38,716 nucleotides of DNA from Phascolarctobacterium sp. (GCA_021203775.1 JAJQAO010000032.1:1-38716), one strand, 5' to 3'; counted from the stretch's first letter, positions 19,097 to 28,251 are shown. Notes: generated from the sequence alone by a model not told the origin. A program made the numbers and translations.

Positions 19097-19285
19097 TTAG
19101 TCCTCCTGAAATCAGTATTGGAATATGGTGTATACCAACTATAAGAATACTCCAACAGCATCTTTCAGTCAAATTCCCATATAATTGTATTGCCTAATAA
19201 AAAAACCTTGACTAAAATTCCGTTTCAAGTGTTAAAATAAAATTAAAAGGGAAAGGTGATTTAAAATTCAGGAGGTGCTCGAAAT

Positions 19286-20419
19286 ATGGAAAAAGCAAAA
19301 GTATATTTTACTGATTTCCGTACGTCTGCCTGGGGAGCTAGCATGCCTCAGAAACTTCAGAAACTTATAAAAAAAGCAGGCATTGGGAATATTGATTTTA
19401 AGAACCAGTTTGTAGCCATCAAAATGCATTTTGGTGAGCCGGGGAATGTTTCCTACCTGCGTCCTAATTATGCAAAGGCCGTAGTGGACACGGTAAAGGA
19501 ACTTGGCGGTCGTCCTTTTTTAACTGACTGTAATACTCTTTATGTGGGCGGACGCAAACATGCACTGGAGCATATTGATACTGCCTACGTAAACGGGTTT
19601 AATCCTTTTACTACAGACTGCCATGTAATTATTGCGGACGGGCTGAAAGGAACAGATGAAGCATATGTGGATGTTCCCGGAGGTGAACTGGTAAAAGAAG
19701 CTAAAATCGGTCGAGCGCTGATGGATGCTGACATAGTTATTTCCCTGACCCACTTTAAAGGTCATGAAATGGCGGGTTTCGGTGGTGCGCTAAAAAATAT
19801 CGGTATGGGGGGCGGATCCCGTGCAGGGAAAATGGAGATGCATAACGACGGCAAACCGCGCGTATCCCAGGAAAAATGTATCGGTTGCGGCAGGTGCGTA
19901 AAAATTTGTGCGCATGATGCACCATCGGTGGTCAATGGTAAGTCAAGTATTGATGTCAATAAGTGCGTTGGTTGCGGCAGATGTCTGGGACTGTGTCCTG
20001 CAGATGCCATCCATTCCATCCTAGATGCCAGTGCTGAAAACCTGAATAAACGTATGGCTGAGTATGCCTGGGCCATTTTGCATGACCGTCCGGCATTCCA
20101 TATCAGCCTTATCGTGGATGTTTCTCCATACTGTGACTGCCATGCGCAAAGCGACGCGCCAGTGGTAAACAATATAGGCATGCTTGCCTCATTTGATCCC
20201 GTGGCACTTGATCAGGCCTGTGCAGATTTGGTAAATGCGGCACCTCCAGTGGAAAATTCTGTTTTGGGAGAACATCTTGCAAAAAATCCGGAAGATTGTA
20301 AAGGACATGACCATTTCCACAATATCTCGCCCGACTCGTCTGATTGGAGAATCTGTCTGGAACATGCGGAAAAACTTGGTATGGGGACAAGGAAATACGA
20401 ACTTATTACAGTAAAATAA
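19286..20419 (+). CDS. DUF362 domain protein with two 4Fe-4S clusters
   Basis: DUF362-like N-terminus (VAIKMHFGEPGNVSYLRP, VISLTHFKGHEMAGFGGALKNIGMG) plus CIGCGRCVKICAHDAP and CVGCGRCLGLCPADAI. Confidence 0.92.
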   Translation: MEKAKVYFTDFRTSAWGASMPQKLQKLIKKAGIGNIDFKNQFVAIKMHFGEPGNVSYLRPNYAKAVVDTVKELGGRPFLTDCNTLYVGGRKHALEHIDTAYVNGFNPFTTDCHVIIADGLKGTDEAYVDVPGGELVKEAKIGRALMDADIVISLTHFKGHEMAGFGGALKNIGMGGGSRAGKMEMHNDGKPRVSQEKCIGCGRCVKICAHDAPSVVNGKSSIDVNKCVGCGRCLGLCPADAIHSILDASAENLNKRMAEYAWAILHDRPAFHISLIVDVSPYCDCHAQSDAPVVNNIGMLASFDPVALDQACADLVNAAPPVENSVLGEHLAKNPEDCKGHDHFHNISPDSSDWRICLEHAEKLGMGTRKYELITVK

Positions 20420-20430
20420 GGTATAAAAAA

Positions 20431-20475
20431 ACAGGACCGGTTCAGTTTGCTTTGAAACGGTCCTGTAATTTTTTA
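20431..20475. terminator. Bidirectional intrinsic terminator between DUF362 gene and purC
   Basis: Inverted repeat ACAGGACCG..TTCA / TGAA..CGGTCCTGT with T tract. Confidence 0.88.
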
Positions 20476-21174
20476 TTTAGTCAGGCGGCGGATAATTTCC
20501 TGGTAGGCTTCCTCCACATTGCCAAGGTCACGGCGAAAACGGTCTTTGTCTAGTTTTTCATTAGTATCTGCATCCCACAGCCTTGCGGTATCGGGAGTGA
20601 TTTCATCAGCGAGAATAACCTTGCCGTCCGCATCAACGCCAAACTCCAGCTTGAAATCTATAAGACGGACCTTGCGGTCTGCCAGAAATTTTTTCAGAAC
20701 ATCATTAATTTTTAATGCCATTGATTTAATTTCTGTGACCTGCTCATCGGTAGCGATACCGAAAGCCTCCGCATAATCATCGTTAACCATGGGATCACCG
20801 AGTTCATCATTTTTATAGCATAATTCAATGATGGGTTTTTTAAGCGGAAGGCCTTCTTCAACGCCCATTTTTTTTGCCAGGCTGCCTGCCGCAATATTGC
20901 GGATTATAACTTCAAGGGGGATAATTCTTACTTTCTTGCACAAGACTTCCCTGTCGCTCAATTTTTTCAGCTGATGGTGAGGAATGCCGTTGCTGGCAAG
21001 CAGATCGAAAAAGAAAGTGGTAATGGTGTTATTCATAACGCCTTTATCAATGATGGTCCCTTTTTTCAGGCCATTAAAGGCGGTTGCATCGTCTTTATAG
21101 TAAATTACTACTTCATTGGGATTTTCCGTAGCAAAAACTTTTTTTGCTTTGCCTTCATACAACATTTCTGCCAT
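20473..21174 (-). CDS. purC: Phosphoribosylaminoimidazole-succinocarboxamide synthase
   Basis: MLYEGKAKKVFATENPNEVVIYYKDDATAFNGLKKG and the full SAICAR synthase pattern. ORF open to 21216; ATG 21174 follows an RBS. Confidence 0.96.
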   Translation of the reverse strand: MAEMLYEGKAKKVFATENPNEVVIYYKDDATAFNGLKKGTIIDKGVMNNTITTFFFDLLASNGIPHHQLKKLSDREVLCKKVRIIPLEVIIRNIAAGSLAKKMGVEEGLPLKKPIIELCYKNDELGDPMVNDDYAEAFGIATDEQVTEIKSMALKINDVLKKFLADRKVRLIDFKLEFGVDADGKVILADEITPDTARLWDADTNEKLDKDRFRRDLGNVEEAYQEIIRRLTK

Positions 21175-21231
21175 GATTATACCTCTTTCGTATATATTTT
21201 TGTGCAGCAGATGCACTCTCCGTATGATTGT

Positions 21232-21260
21232 AGTTTAAATTTTTCCCTGACTGTTGTCAA
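21232..21260 (-). promoter_or_regulatory. Predicted sigma70 promoter for purC
   Basis: Minus-strand TTGACA (21255-21260), 17-nt spacer, TAAACT (21232-21237). Confidence 0.55.
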
Positions 21261-21367
21261 GGTTTCCAAACTGTATATTGCATAACAGGTATGCAGAAAA
21301 ATTTCCAAAAAAAGATAAAAATGAGGAATTTATTAAAAAAGTGTAAAATATAATACGAAAAAAAATC

Positions 21368-21397
21368 TTTACAAAAGTTATTTTCAAGTATTATAAT
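21368..21397 (+). promoter_or_regulatory. Predicted sigma70 promoter of orphan ncRNA
   Basis: TTTACA (21368-21373), 18-nt spacer, TATAAT (21392-21397). Confidence 0.65.
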
Positions 21398-21403
21398 CAT
21401 GAC

Positions 21404-21603
21404 ATAAACAACAACGGCGTTGTAAAACACAGAGTTTTATTGCCGTTGTTGTTTTTATCTGCAACATGCAGATGTGCGTGACTATCTGCCGTGAAAAAGA
21501 TAATAGGCAGTCGCCGAAGCGGCCAAATGTGGGGATGTACTGATTAAATAATTAGATACCGGTCACGCAAAGCTTAAATGCCCGTGTAAACGGGTATTTT
21601 TTT
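21404..21603 (+). ncRNA. Candidate stand-alone structured RNA, family not recognised
   Basis: Follows the promoter above; hairpin 21406-21454 (perfect 13 bp plus 6 bp), hairpin 21457-21473 (perfect 7 bp), domain closed by GCGTGAC/GTCACGC (21476-21568), terminator CCCGT-GTAA-ACGGG then T7. No sense-strand coding gene downstream. Confidence 0.6.
21579..21603 (+). terminator. Intrinsic terminator of ncRNA
   Basis: TGCCCGT-GTAA-ACGGGTA followed by TTTTTTTG on the + strand. Confidence 0.75.
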
Positions 21604-21610
21604 GTTTATT

Positions 21611-22138
21611 TCACACAAGATCTCTGCCGACCTGAAGGGCACGCCTGTTAGCATCTTCCGTCCCTTTGGGAACGCGGTTCAGGACGGCTTTTTCCAGTGA
21701 TGCTTCAGAAACAATGCCGGTAATCTTTACCAAAGCGCCAAGGGCGATAATATTTGCAAAGAGGGATTTACCCAATACATCCTTTGCGCTGTGGGTAATG
21801 GGCAGTTCGTATGTTTTACCTGTGTGTTTCGCAGGCAGTTCCGTGACAAACAGTTTGTCCGTTACGAGAATACTGTCAGGTTTTAAGTCGTTGCTGTATT
21901 TATTAGCAGCTTCCTGACTCATGGCAAGCAGCAGGTCAGGTTCCGTAACCTTGCTGAAATGTATAACGTTGTCACTTATGATTACCTCTGATTTTGAAGA
22001 GCCTCCGCGGGCTTCAGGACCATAAGATTGGGACTGGATGGCTAGTTTTCCGTCAAGAAGTGCTGCCTCGGCAAGGATAATACCGGCAAGTATTAAACCC
22101 TGTCCGCCGGTGCCGGATAAGCGTAATTCCTGTTTCAT
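21611..22138 (-). CDS. korC: 2-oxoacid:acceptor oxidoreductase gamma subunit
   Basis: ELRLSGTGGQGLILAGIILAEAA..SQSYGPEARGGSSKSEVIIS. Confidence 0.92.
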   Translation of the reverse strand: MKQELRLSGTGGQGLILAGIILAEAALLDGKLAIQSQSYGPEARGGSSKSEVIISDNVIHFSKVTEPDLLLAMSQEAANKYSNDLKPDSILVTDKLFVTELPAKHTGKTYELPITHSAKDVLGKSLFANIIALGALVKITGIVSEASLEKAVLNRVPKGTEDANRRALQVGRDLV

Positions 22139-22968
22139 TATTTCTTACCTCCCTGCGCTTTGGCGATAAGCTGATCATAGGCTTCCGTATATTCCATACG
22201 GCTGGTATCTTCATATAAGATGCCGATAGGAAATTTCCCCTGGCGCTGCTCATCATTAAGTTTTTCCCAGGCGGCCAGTGGAACTGCATGATCGCGCTGC
22301 CACATCATCATTGCGTCCGGTCCGCCCATTTTGTTCTGACGGCCGAAGGAAATGGGACACGCGGATACAGCCTCAATGAAGCTGAAACCTTTGTGTTGGA
22401 TGCCTTTGGCAATAAGATCGATTAAAATCTGGGTGTGGAAAGTAGTGGCACGTGCTACGAAGGTAGCCCCGGCAGCCTTTACCAGTTCCGTTACATTAAA
22501 ATCATGTTCTATAGTGGCATAAGGCGCAGTGGTAGCCTTGCTTCCCAAAGGAGTCATAGGAGAATACTGTCCGCCAGTCATGCCGTAAATACTGTTGTTA
22601 TATAAAACAACGGTCATATCAATATTGCGCCTTGCAGCATGGATAAGGTGGTTGCCTCCGATAGCGGTAGCGTCGCCGTCACCTGTTATAACGACTACAT
22701 TAAGGGACGGATCGGCAAGCTTTACACCAGTAGCTACGGGTATCGCTCTGCCATGTGCGGAATGTACGGTGTTGAAATCAAGATAACCGGAAGCACGGCT
22801 GCTGCAGCCTATGCCGGAAATGACAGCCACGGCATTTTGATCAAGGCCGACCTTATCAATGGCTTTAACAATGGCACCGGTGATTACACCGTTGCCACAA
22901 CCGGGGCACCAGATATGAGGAAGGCGGCCCGGGCGGAAATATTTATCAATAATCTGTTCCATGCTCAT
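22138..22968 (-). CDS. korB: 2-oxoacid:acceptor oxidoreductase beta (TPP-binding) subunit
   Basis: WCPGCGNGVITGAIVKAID, GIGCSSR, HGRAIPVATGVKLA, GDGDATAIGGNHLIHAARRN. Confidence 0.94.
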   Translation of the reverse strand: MSMEQIIDKYFRPGRLPHIWCPGCGNGVITGAIVKAIDKVGLDQNAVAVISGIGCSSRASGYLDFNTVHSAHGRAIPVATGVKLADPSLNVVVITGDGDATAIGGNHLIHAARRNIDMTVVLYNNSIYGMTGGQYSPMTPLGSKATTAPYATIEHDFNVTELVKAAGATFVARATTFHTQILIDLIAKGIQHKGFSFIEAVSACPISFGRQNKMGGPDAMMMWQRDHAVPLAAWEKLNDEQRQGKFPIGILYEDTSRMEYTEAYDQLIAKAQGGKK

Positions 22969-22983
22969 AATTTTTCTCCTCTC

Positions 22984-24123
22984 TTACAGCCCCATGGCTT
23001 TTTTAATTTCTGCCAGCAGCTGGGCAGGAGTAGCCGGTTCATTATCATACTTGCAATAGGAAGCTACGGGAATCTTACCGGCAACAGTGCGCTCCACTTC
23101 AAGGACGTATTGCCCACGGTTAAGTTCGTGGACCATAATACCTTTTACTTTACTTGCAAGCTCTTTAATCTGTTTATCTGCAAAGGGCCAGATTGTTATG
23201 GGACGCAGGAGCCCGACCTTAAGGCCTTCCGCACGTGCTCTGTCAATGGAGTCATAAGCCGTACGGGCGGCGCCGCCAAAAGCTATGACGGCATATTCAG
23301 CATCGTCAAGTTTGTAATTTTCTACCTGCACGATGTCATCAAGATTGTCATAAAGTTTATGGTACTGACGGTCAGTTGAAGCAACGGTCGCAGTGCCGGT
23401 ACCTTTCGGGAACCCTGTTTCATCGTGGACAAGTCCCGTTACATGCCAGCGGTAACCACTGCCAAAAGGCGGCATTGGTGGTACGAGACTTTCGTCCGTG
23501 GCATAGGCATTAAATTTTTCCGGAGGACAGGTAGGCAGTTTGCGTTCCGGCTGCGGAATGTTATCATAGTTATCCGGCAGTTCGATTTTTTCACGCATAT
23601 GACCGATAACTTCATCCATAAGGAGAATAACGGGGACACGGTATTTTTCACTCAAGGCATAGGCGCGCATTGTAACTTCGAAGCACTCAGGAACGCTTGC
23701 AGGAGTCAAAGCAATCAGCCAGTGATCACCGTGAGTACCCCAGCGGGCCTGCATTACATCACCTTGGGATGGTGAGGTAGGCTGTCCGGTGGACGGGCCT
23801 ACGCGCTGTACGTTTACAATAACGAGAGGGATTTCAGCCATGCAGGCATAGCCGATAAATTCCTGTTTCAGGGAAAACCCTGGGCCACTGGTTGCGGTCA
23901 TGACTTTTTTGCCGGTCAGAGACGCACCGATAACGGCGCCCATTGAAGCAATCTCATCTTCCATTTGGATAAATTTACCGCCAACAAGCGGCAGACGTTC
24001 TGCTAACAGTTCAGCTACCTCGGTAGAGGGCGTGATGGGGTAGCCGCCGAAAAATTTACATCCTGCGGCAATGGCCCCTTCTACAACTGCCTGGTTACCT
24101 TGGAGTAATAAGATTTTAGACAT
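22984..24123 (-). CDS. korA: 2-oxoacid:acceptor oxidoreductase alpha subunit
   Basis: LLQGNQAVVEGAIAAGCKFFGGYPITPSTEVAELLA; ATSGPGFSLKQEFIGYACMAEIPLVIVNVQRVGPSTGQPTSPSQGD. ATG at 24123 has better RBS spacing than the GTG at 24132. Confidence 0.94.
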   Translation of the reverse strand: MSKILLLQGNQAVVEGAIAAGCKFFGGYPITPSTEVAELLAERLPLVGGKFIQMEDEIASMGAVIGASLTGKKVMTATSGPGFSLKQEFIGYACMAEIPLVIVNVQRVGPSTGQPTSPSQGDVMQARWGTHGDHWLIALTPASVPECFEVTMRAYALSEKYRVPVILLMDEVIGHMREKIELPDNYDNIPQPERKLPTCPPEKFNAYATDESLVPPMPPFGSGYRWHVTGLVHDETGFPKGTGTATVASTDRQYHKLYDNLDDIVQVENYKLDDAEYAVIAFGGAARTAYDSIDRARAEGLKVGLLRPITIWPFADKQIKELASKVKGIMVHELNRGQYVLEVERTVAGKIPVASYCKYDNEPATPAQLLAEIKKAMGL

Positions 24124-24137
24124 TTTGTTCACTCCTT

Positions 24138-24320
24138 TTACTTTTCAACAAAAATAGCGTAATCTGGGCAGCGAAGTTCGCATTGTCCGCATTTAATGCA
24201 GTTTTCTTCAGCTACGGCTTCAATCTTTTCGATTTCATTGACTGCCAGGACCTTTTTCGGACAGAAAGCAGCGCATACGCCGCAGCCCTTGCAACGTTTG
24301 GTAATAATTTTCAAGCTCAT
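24138..24320 (-). CDS. korD: 2-oxoacid:acceptor oxidoreductase ferredoxin-like delta subunit (2x4Fe-4S)
   Basis: CKGCGVCAAFCP and CIKCGQCELRCP in a 60-aa protein directly upstream of korA. Confidence 0.93.
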   Translation of the reverse strand: MSLKIITKRCKGCGVCAAFCPKKVLAVNEIEKIEAVAEENCIKCGQCELRCPDYAIFVEK

Positions 24321-24358
24321 TATATTACTCCTCCTTAATATAAAAGAACCTTATACTA

Positions 24359-24435
24359 ACCTTTTAAATGTAAAGGTCTACCCTATAACTATATATATAA
24401 TAGCATAAAAGGTATTTTTCTGAAAATCCTTTTAT
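24359..24435. promoter_or_regulatory. Candidate operator array upstream of korDABC
   Basis: Two inverted repeats of a TaAAAGGt element: ACCTTT-n7-AAAGGT (24359-24377) and ATAAAAGG-n15-CCTTTTAT (24405-24435), centres about 52 bp apart. Confidence 0.4.
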
Positions 24436-24638
24436 ACTATTATAGTTAATATTCGAGGCATTAAACCAGCCCCAGCCAGGTATCAGCTTTGATGGACAGA
24501 ATGGCGTCATAAATAGAGAAATATTTAAGAAAGTATCATTCAAGGCTGTTTCAAAACTGGAAATAGTTTTAGATTATAGTTATAATAATTATATAATAAA
24601 TAATTAATTGAAAGGTAGTTTTACAAGGAGGGTCAGAA

Positions 24639-25322
24639 TTGAAAGCAAATGGCGGAATGCCTAAAGACCAGCGAATTTTACTGGCTGCGGAGGAAGTGTT
24701 TTCCAAAAACGGGTACGAAAAATCTACCTTAGATGACATTATATCTTTGGCCGCTGTTGGTAAAGGAACCGTGTATAAATATTTCGGCAGCAAAGAGGGA
24801 CTTTTTTATAAGCTGGTTAATGATAAAAATATAGCTTTCGTGGAACGCTTAAAACAGGCCATTGCAGCCCATGACAACCTAAGGGACAAACTGCAGGCAT
24901 ATTTTACAGAAATGGTTAAGTTTTACCGCACATACCCTAATCTTTGGCAGATCATCTGTTTTGAAATGGTCGGGACCAGGCAAGGTTGCATGGTAAACAT
25001 CAAAAATGGTGTGGAAGAGGTAGTACCTCTTTACAATAATATAATTTCTGAAGAAACCAAGGAGCGAGTGTTACGCTACCATAGGATTCTAATGAGTGAA
25101 TATTCCCTGATACATAATTTACTGAAGGAAAATGTGGAAAAAGGAGTCCTTAAAAAAGATAATGTTGATTTTTCCACAATAAATCTTTTTTTCGGTGTCG
25201 TTATGTGCGTATTTAATCCTACCGATTATACCCGTGGACAGACTAACGAGGAAGCAGCTACCAATATCGTTGACAGTTTCCTGTACGGGGCGCTTGGGCG
25301 TCTGGAAAAATCAGATAAATAA
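24639..25322 (+). CDS. TetR/AcrR family transcriptional regulator
   Basis: N-terminal HTH RILLAAEEVFSKNGYEKSTLDDIISLAAVGKGTVYKYFGSKEGLFYKL; RBS aaggagg; TTG start. Confidence 0.92.
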   Translation: MKANGGMPKDQRILLAAEEVFSKNGYEKSTLDDIISLAAVGKGTVYKYFGSKEGLFYKLVNDKNIAFVERLKQAIAAHDNLRDKLQAYFTEMVKFYRTYPNLWQIICFEMVGTRQGCMVNIKNGVEEVVPLYNNIISEETKERVLRYHRILMSEYSLIHNLLKENVEKGVLKKDNVDFSTINLFFGVVMCVFNPTDYTRGQTNEEAATNIVDSFLYGALGRLEKSDK

Positions 25323-25332
25323 CTTTGCAAAT

Positions 25333-25366
25333 AAAAACTGCAGGATTTTAAAATCCTGCAGTTTTT
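25333..25366. terminator. Bidirectional intrinsic terminator
   Basis: Perfect palindrome AAAAACTGCAGGATTTTAAAATCCTGCAGTTTTT between tetR and metQ. Confidence 0.92.
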
Positions 25367-25383
25367 TATTATCACTAAAATCA

Positions 25384-26205
25384 TTACCAACTAGGAATCA
25401 TAGTTCCTTTAAAATGATCTATGATAAATTTCTTGTTTTCATCAGACTGATAAGCCTTTTTCAGCTGGGTAATACGCGGATCATCCTTGTTGCCCTTTCT
25501 GGTTACGAAAATATTCACATAAGGATTATCAGGATTTTCTATCATCAGGGAATCATTAGTCGGATTTAATCCTGCCGGTATGGCGTAGTTAGCATTAATA
25601 ACGGCAACGGTCAGATCAGGAAGGCTGTTTGGGATGATTGCCGCATCAAGTTCCTTAATCTGGAAATTATGAGGATTGGAAGTAATATCTTTTACCGTGG
25701 TATTAATGTCTTTTTTATCTTTAACTTCAATAAGTCCTTTATCAGCAAGAAGGAGCAGCGCTCTGCCCCCATTAGAGGGATCATTCGGGATACCGATGAT
25801 GGCGCCGTCAGGAATGGATTCGCCTTTTTTTACCTTTTTGGAATAAATAGCCATTGGCATATTTATGGTTTTAAAAACCTCAACCAGATCGAATTTAGGT
25901 TCTTTGGCGAGGGTAGCTTTCAAATAAGGAGCGTGCTGCATGCTGTCGGCAAAAAGTTCATTCTGGAAAAGGGCGATATTCGGGGAAACGAAGTCGGAAA
26001 ACTCAACAACCTGCACTTTAAGGCCGTCCTTGGCGGCAATTTTTGCCACATTATCCATTATTTCGGCATGAGGACCTGCGGTGACACCGACTTTAACGGC
26101 AGCATTATCGTCAGCCTTTTTTTCTTCTTTTTTCTCGCCGCCGCAGCCTGAGAGTGCCAGTACACATAAAGCACTGATGACTAAAATTTTAAATAATTTC
26201 TTCAT
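25384..26205 (-). CDS. metQ: MetQ/NlpA family D-methionine-binding lipoprotein
   Basis: Lipobox LALSGC; KVGVTAGPHAEIMDNVAKIAAKDGLKVQVVEFSDFVSPNIAL. Confidence 0.95.
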   Translation of the reverse strand: MKKLFKILVISALCVLALSGCGGEKKEEKKADDNAAVKVGVTAGPHAEIMDNVAKIAAKDGLKVQVVEFSDFVSPNIALFQNELFADSMQHAPYLKATLAKEPKFDLVEVFKTINMPMAIYSKKVKKGESIPDGAIIGIPNDPSNGGRALLLLADKGLIEVKDKKDINTTVKDITSNPHNFQIKELDAAIIPNSLPDLTVAVINANYAIPAGLNPTNDSLMIENPDNPYVNIFVTRKGNKDDPRITQLKKAYQSDENKKFIIDHFKGTMIPSW

Positions 26206-26227
26206 TATATTAAACCTCCTAATATTA

Positions 26228-26887
26228 TCACAGTTTATTTTTATTCAGCTTTTTGGAAAGCATATTGCCAAAAGACTGCATGCATTGGACCATGACGATT
26301 AAAACAATAACGGTTGTTATCATGACATCTATCTGAAACCTTTGGTAACCGTAGCGAATGGCAAGATCACCGAGCCCGCCGCCGCCAAGGGCCCCTGCCA
26401 TGGCGGAGTAGCCAATCAGGCTTATGATGGCAAGCGTGATGCCAAGAACTATAGAATGAAGTGATTCTGGTAATAGTACTTTAGTGATAATCTGCAGGGG
26501 GCGGGCCCCCATAGATTGTGCCGCCTCGATTACACCGTGATCAATCTCAAGCAGAGAAGATTCGATAATACGGGCAATAAAAGGCGCCGCACTGATGGTG
26601 AGGGGCACGATTGCCGCCGTAGTACCGATGGATGATCCTACGATAAAGCGGGTAAGAGGAATGATTGCCACCATTAATATAATGAAAGGAGTTGACCGGG
26701 TGGCATTAACTATGGCTCCGAGTACGGAATTAATGCCGGCATTTGGCAGGATATGATCCTTACGCGTTACGGTAAGGACTACGCCAAGGGGTATGCCTAT
26801 GATGGTTGCAAGCACAGTAGATGCAAAAACCATGTAACAGGTTTCAAAAAAAGATTTTATTAAAAGATCTATCATATCAGCATTCAT
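26228..26887 (-). CDS. metI: Methionine ABC transporter permease MetI
   Basis: ETCYMVFASTVLATIIGIPLGVVLTVTR...AIVNATRSTPFIILMVAIIPLTRFIVG; start ambiguous (26893/26887/26881). Confidence 0.94.
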   Translation of the reverse strand: MNADMIDLLIKSFFETCYMVFASTVLATIIGIPLGVVLTVTRKDHILPNAGINSVLGAIVNATRSTPFIILMVAIIPLTRFIVGSSIGTTAAIVPLTISAAPFIARIIESSLLEIDHGVIEAAQSMGARPLQIITKVLLPESLHSIVLGITLAIISLIGYSAMAGALGGGGLGDLAIRYGYQRFQIDVMITTVIVLIVMVQCMQSFGNMLSKKLNKNKL

Positions 26888-27914
26888 AGCCAATTACCTC
26901 CGTTTTCAATTTCTGCGCCTGCAGATATTCAATTGCTTTCTTAATGCCTTCTTCGCTGCCTGAGATTTGGACAATCAGCGTGCCGTAAGGGGTGTCCTTG
27001 AGCTGTTCGGTATTGCCGTACATGATGCTGACATCAACATCAAAGCGCTTAACCATACCAGAAACGATGGGTTCGCTTACAGAATCGCCGAAAAATGACA
27101 GACGTACGATGGGTTTGCTGCCTTCTTTATATGTATTGCTGAGATTGAGGCTTCTGACGAGTTCAATAAGATCAGCGCTGGCAGTGCTTCTGGCAAATTC
27201 CTTAGTGGTCGCATGCTGCGGGTTGGTGAAGATATCAACAATGGACCCCTCTTCAACTATAACTCCGTTTTCGATAACTGCTACCCGATCGCAGATAACT
27301 TTGACCACTTCCATTTGGTGCGTTATAAGCACGATGGTAAGGTTCATTTTTTTATTGATATCCTTTAAGAGATCCAGAATTGATCTGGTGGTCTGCGGGT
27401 CAAGCGCGGATGTTGCCTCATCACAAAGAAGCACCTTAGGATTAGATGCGAGTGCCCTAGCAATGCCTACCCGCTGTTTCTGTCCGCCGGACAGCTGGCT
27501 TGGGTAATATTTTGCGCGGTCTTCAAGCTGAACGAGTTCAAGCAGAGGCCGTACCCGTTTTTCGATTTCAGATTTACTCATGCCCTGGATTTCAAGGGGA
27601 AAAGCTATATTATCGTAAACGGTCCTGGAAGCAAGAAGATTAAAATGCTGGAAAATCATACCAATATTCTGCCTTACCTGCCGCAGTTCGTTATCGGTCA
27701 TAGCCGTAAGTTCTGCACCGTCCACAAAAACATGTCCGCCAGTAGGCTTTTCAAGCATATTAATGCAGCGGACTAAAGTGGATTTACCTGCTCCGGACAG
27801 ACCAATAACACCAAAAATCTCACCAGGATTAATGGTAAGGGTAGTTGGTTTTAAAGCATTAATGTCCCCGGCGTCACTATAATAAGTTTTTTCTACATTG
27901 ATAAGTTTTATCAT
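26877..27914 (-). CDS. metN: Methionine ABC transporter ATP-binding protein MetN with C-terminal NIL domain
   Basis: GLSGAGKSTLVRCINMLEKPTGG, LSGGQKQRVGIARALASNPKVLLCDEATSALDP; C-terminal NIL-like domain. Confidence 0.96.
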   Translation of the reverse strand: MIKLINVEKTYYSDAGDINALKPTTLTINPGEIFGVIGLSGAGKSTLVRCINMLEKPTGGHVFVDGAELTAMTDNELRQVRQNIGMIFQHFNLLASRTVYDNIAFPLEIQGMSKSEIEKRVRPLLELVQLEDRAKYYPSQLSGGQKQRVGIARALASNPKVLLCDEATSALDPQTTRSILDLLKDINKKMNLTIVLITHQMEVVKVICDRVAVIENGVIVEEGSIVDIFTNPQHATTKEFARSTASADLIELVRSLNLSNTYKEGSKPIVRLSFFGDSVSEPIVSGMVKRFDVDVSIMYGNTEQLKDTPYGTLIVQISGSEEGIKKAIEYLQAQKLKTEVIGYEC

Positions 27915-27934
27915 ATCTGTCCTTCCTCTGGTAC

Positions 27935-28076
27935 TAAAAAACCCTTCACAGACTAGTGAAGGGTGCTGTACGCTCTCACTTCATCTGCCGGAATTATCTC
28001 CGTTGGAATTGGCACCGTTCACTTTCGTGTGGTTGCCGTAGCGTCATAGGGCCAGTCCCTCAACTACTCTTGATGA
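27935..28076 (-). ncRNA. SAM-I (S-box) riboswitch with downstream terminator, controlling metNIQ
   Basis: Minus-strand TTTCATCAAGAGTAGTTGAGGGACTGGCCCTATGACGCTACGGCAACC...GGTGCCAATTCC...GATGAAG (aptamer ~27978-28076), then ACCCTTCAC-tagtct-GTGAAGGGTTTTTT (27935-27964). Confidence 0.97.
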
Positions 28077-28251
28077 AACTACTGTTAAGTTAGTGAGTTA
28101 ATAATACAATGGTTTCCGGTAATTGTCAATAAAAATATTGCAAAATGTCGAAAAAATAAAAAATAAATAAAAAAATGCTTGCCTTTTGCTAGATAAAGTG
28201 TTAAAGTATAAAAGAATTCGGCGAAATGAAAGCAGAAACGGGAGGAATGTT

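Noticed and set aside
21562-21573. c-di-GMP-I riboswitch core (ACGCAAAGC)
   Set aside because: Only this short string matches; the GEMM tetraloop/receptor helices and other conserved positions are absent.
21404-21603. 6S RNA or ZTP (pfl) riboswitch identity for the orphan RNA
   Set aside because: CGTGAC slightly resembles the pfl start and the purC neighbourhood is suggestive. However, the remaining pfl consensus is missing, there is no sense-strand target gene, and there is no 6S-like end-to-end rod. Left as unknown pending Rfam scan.
22639-23379. 246-aa + strand ORF antisense to korB/korA
   Set aside because: Lies opposite two strongly conserved subunits; composition reflects the opposite-strand codon pattern, with no recognisable domain.
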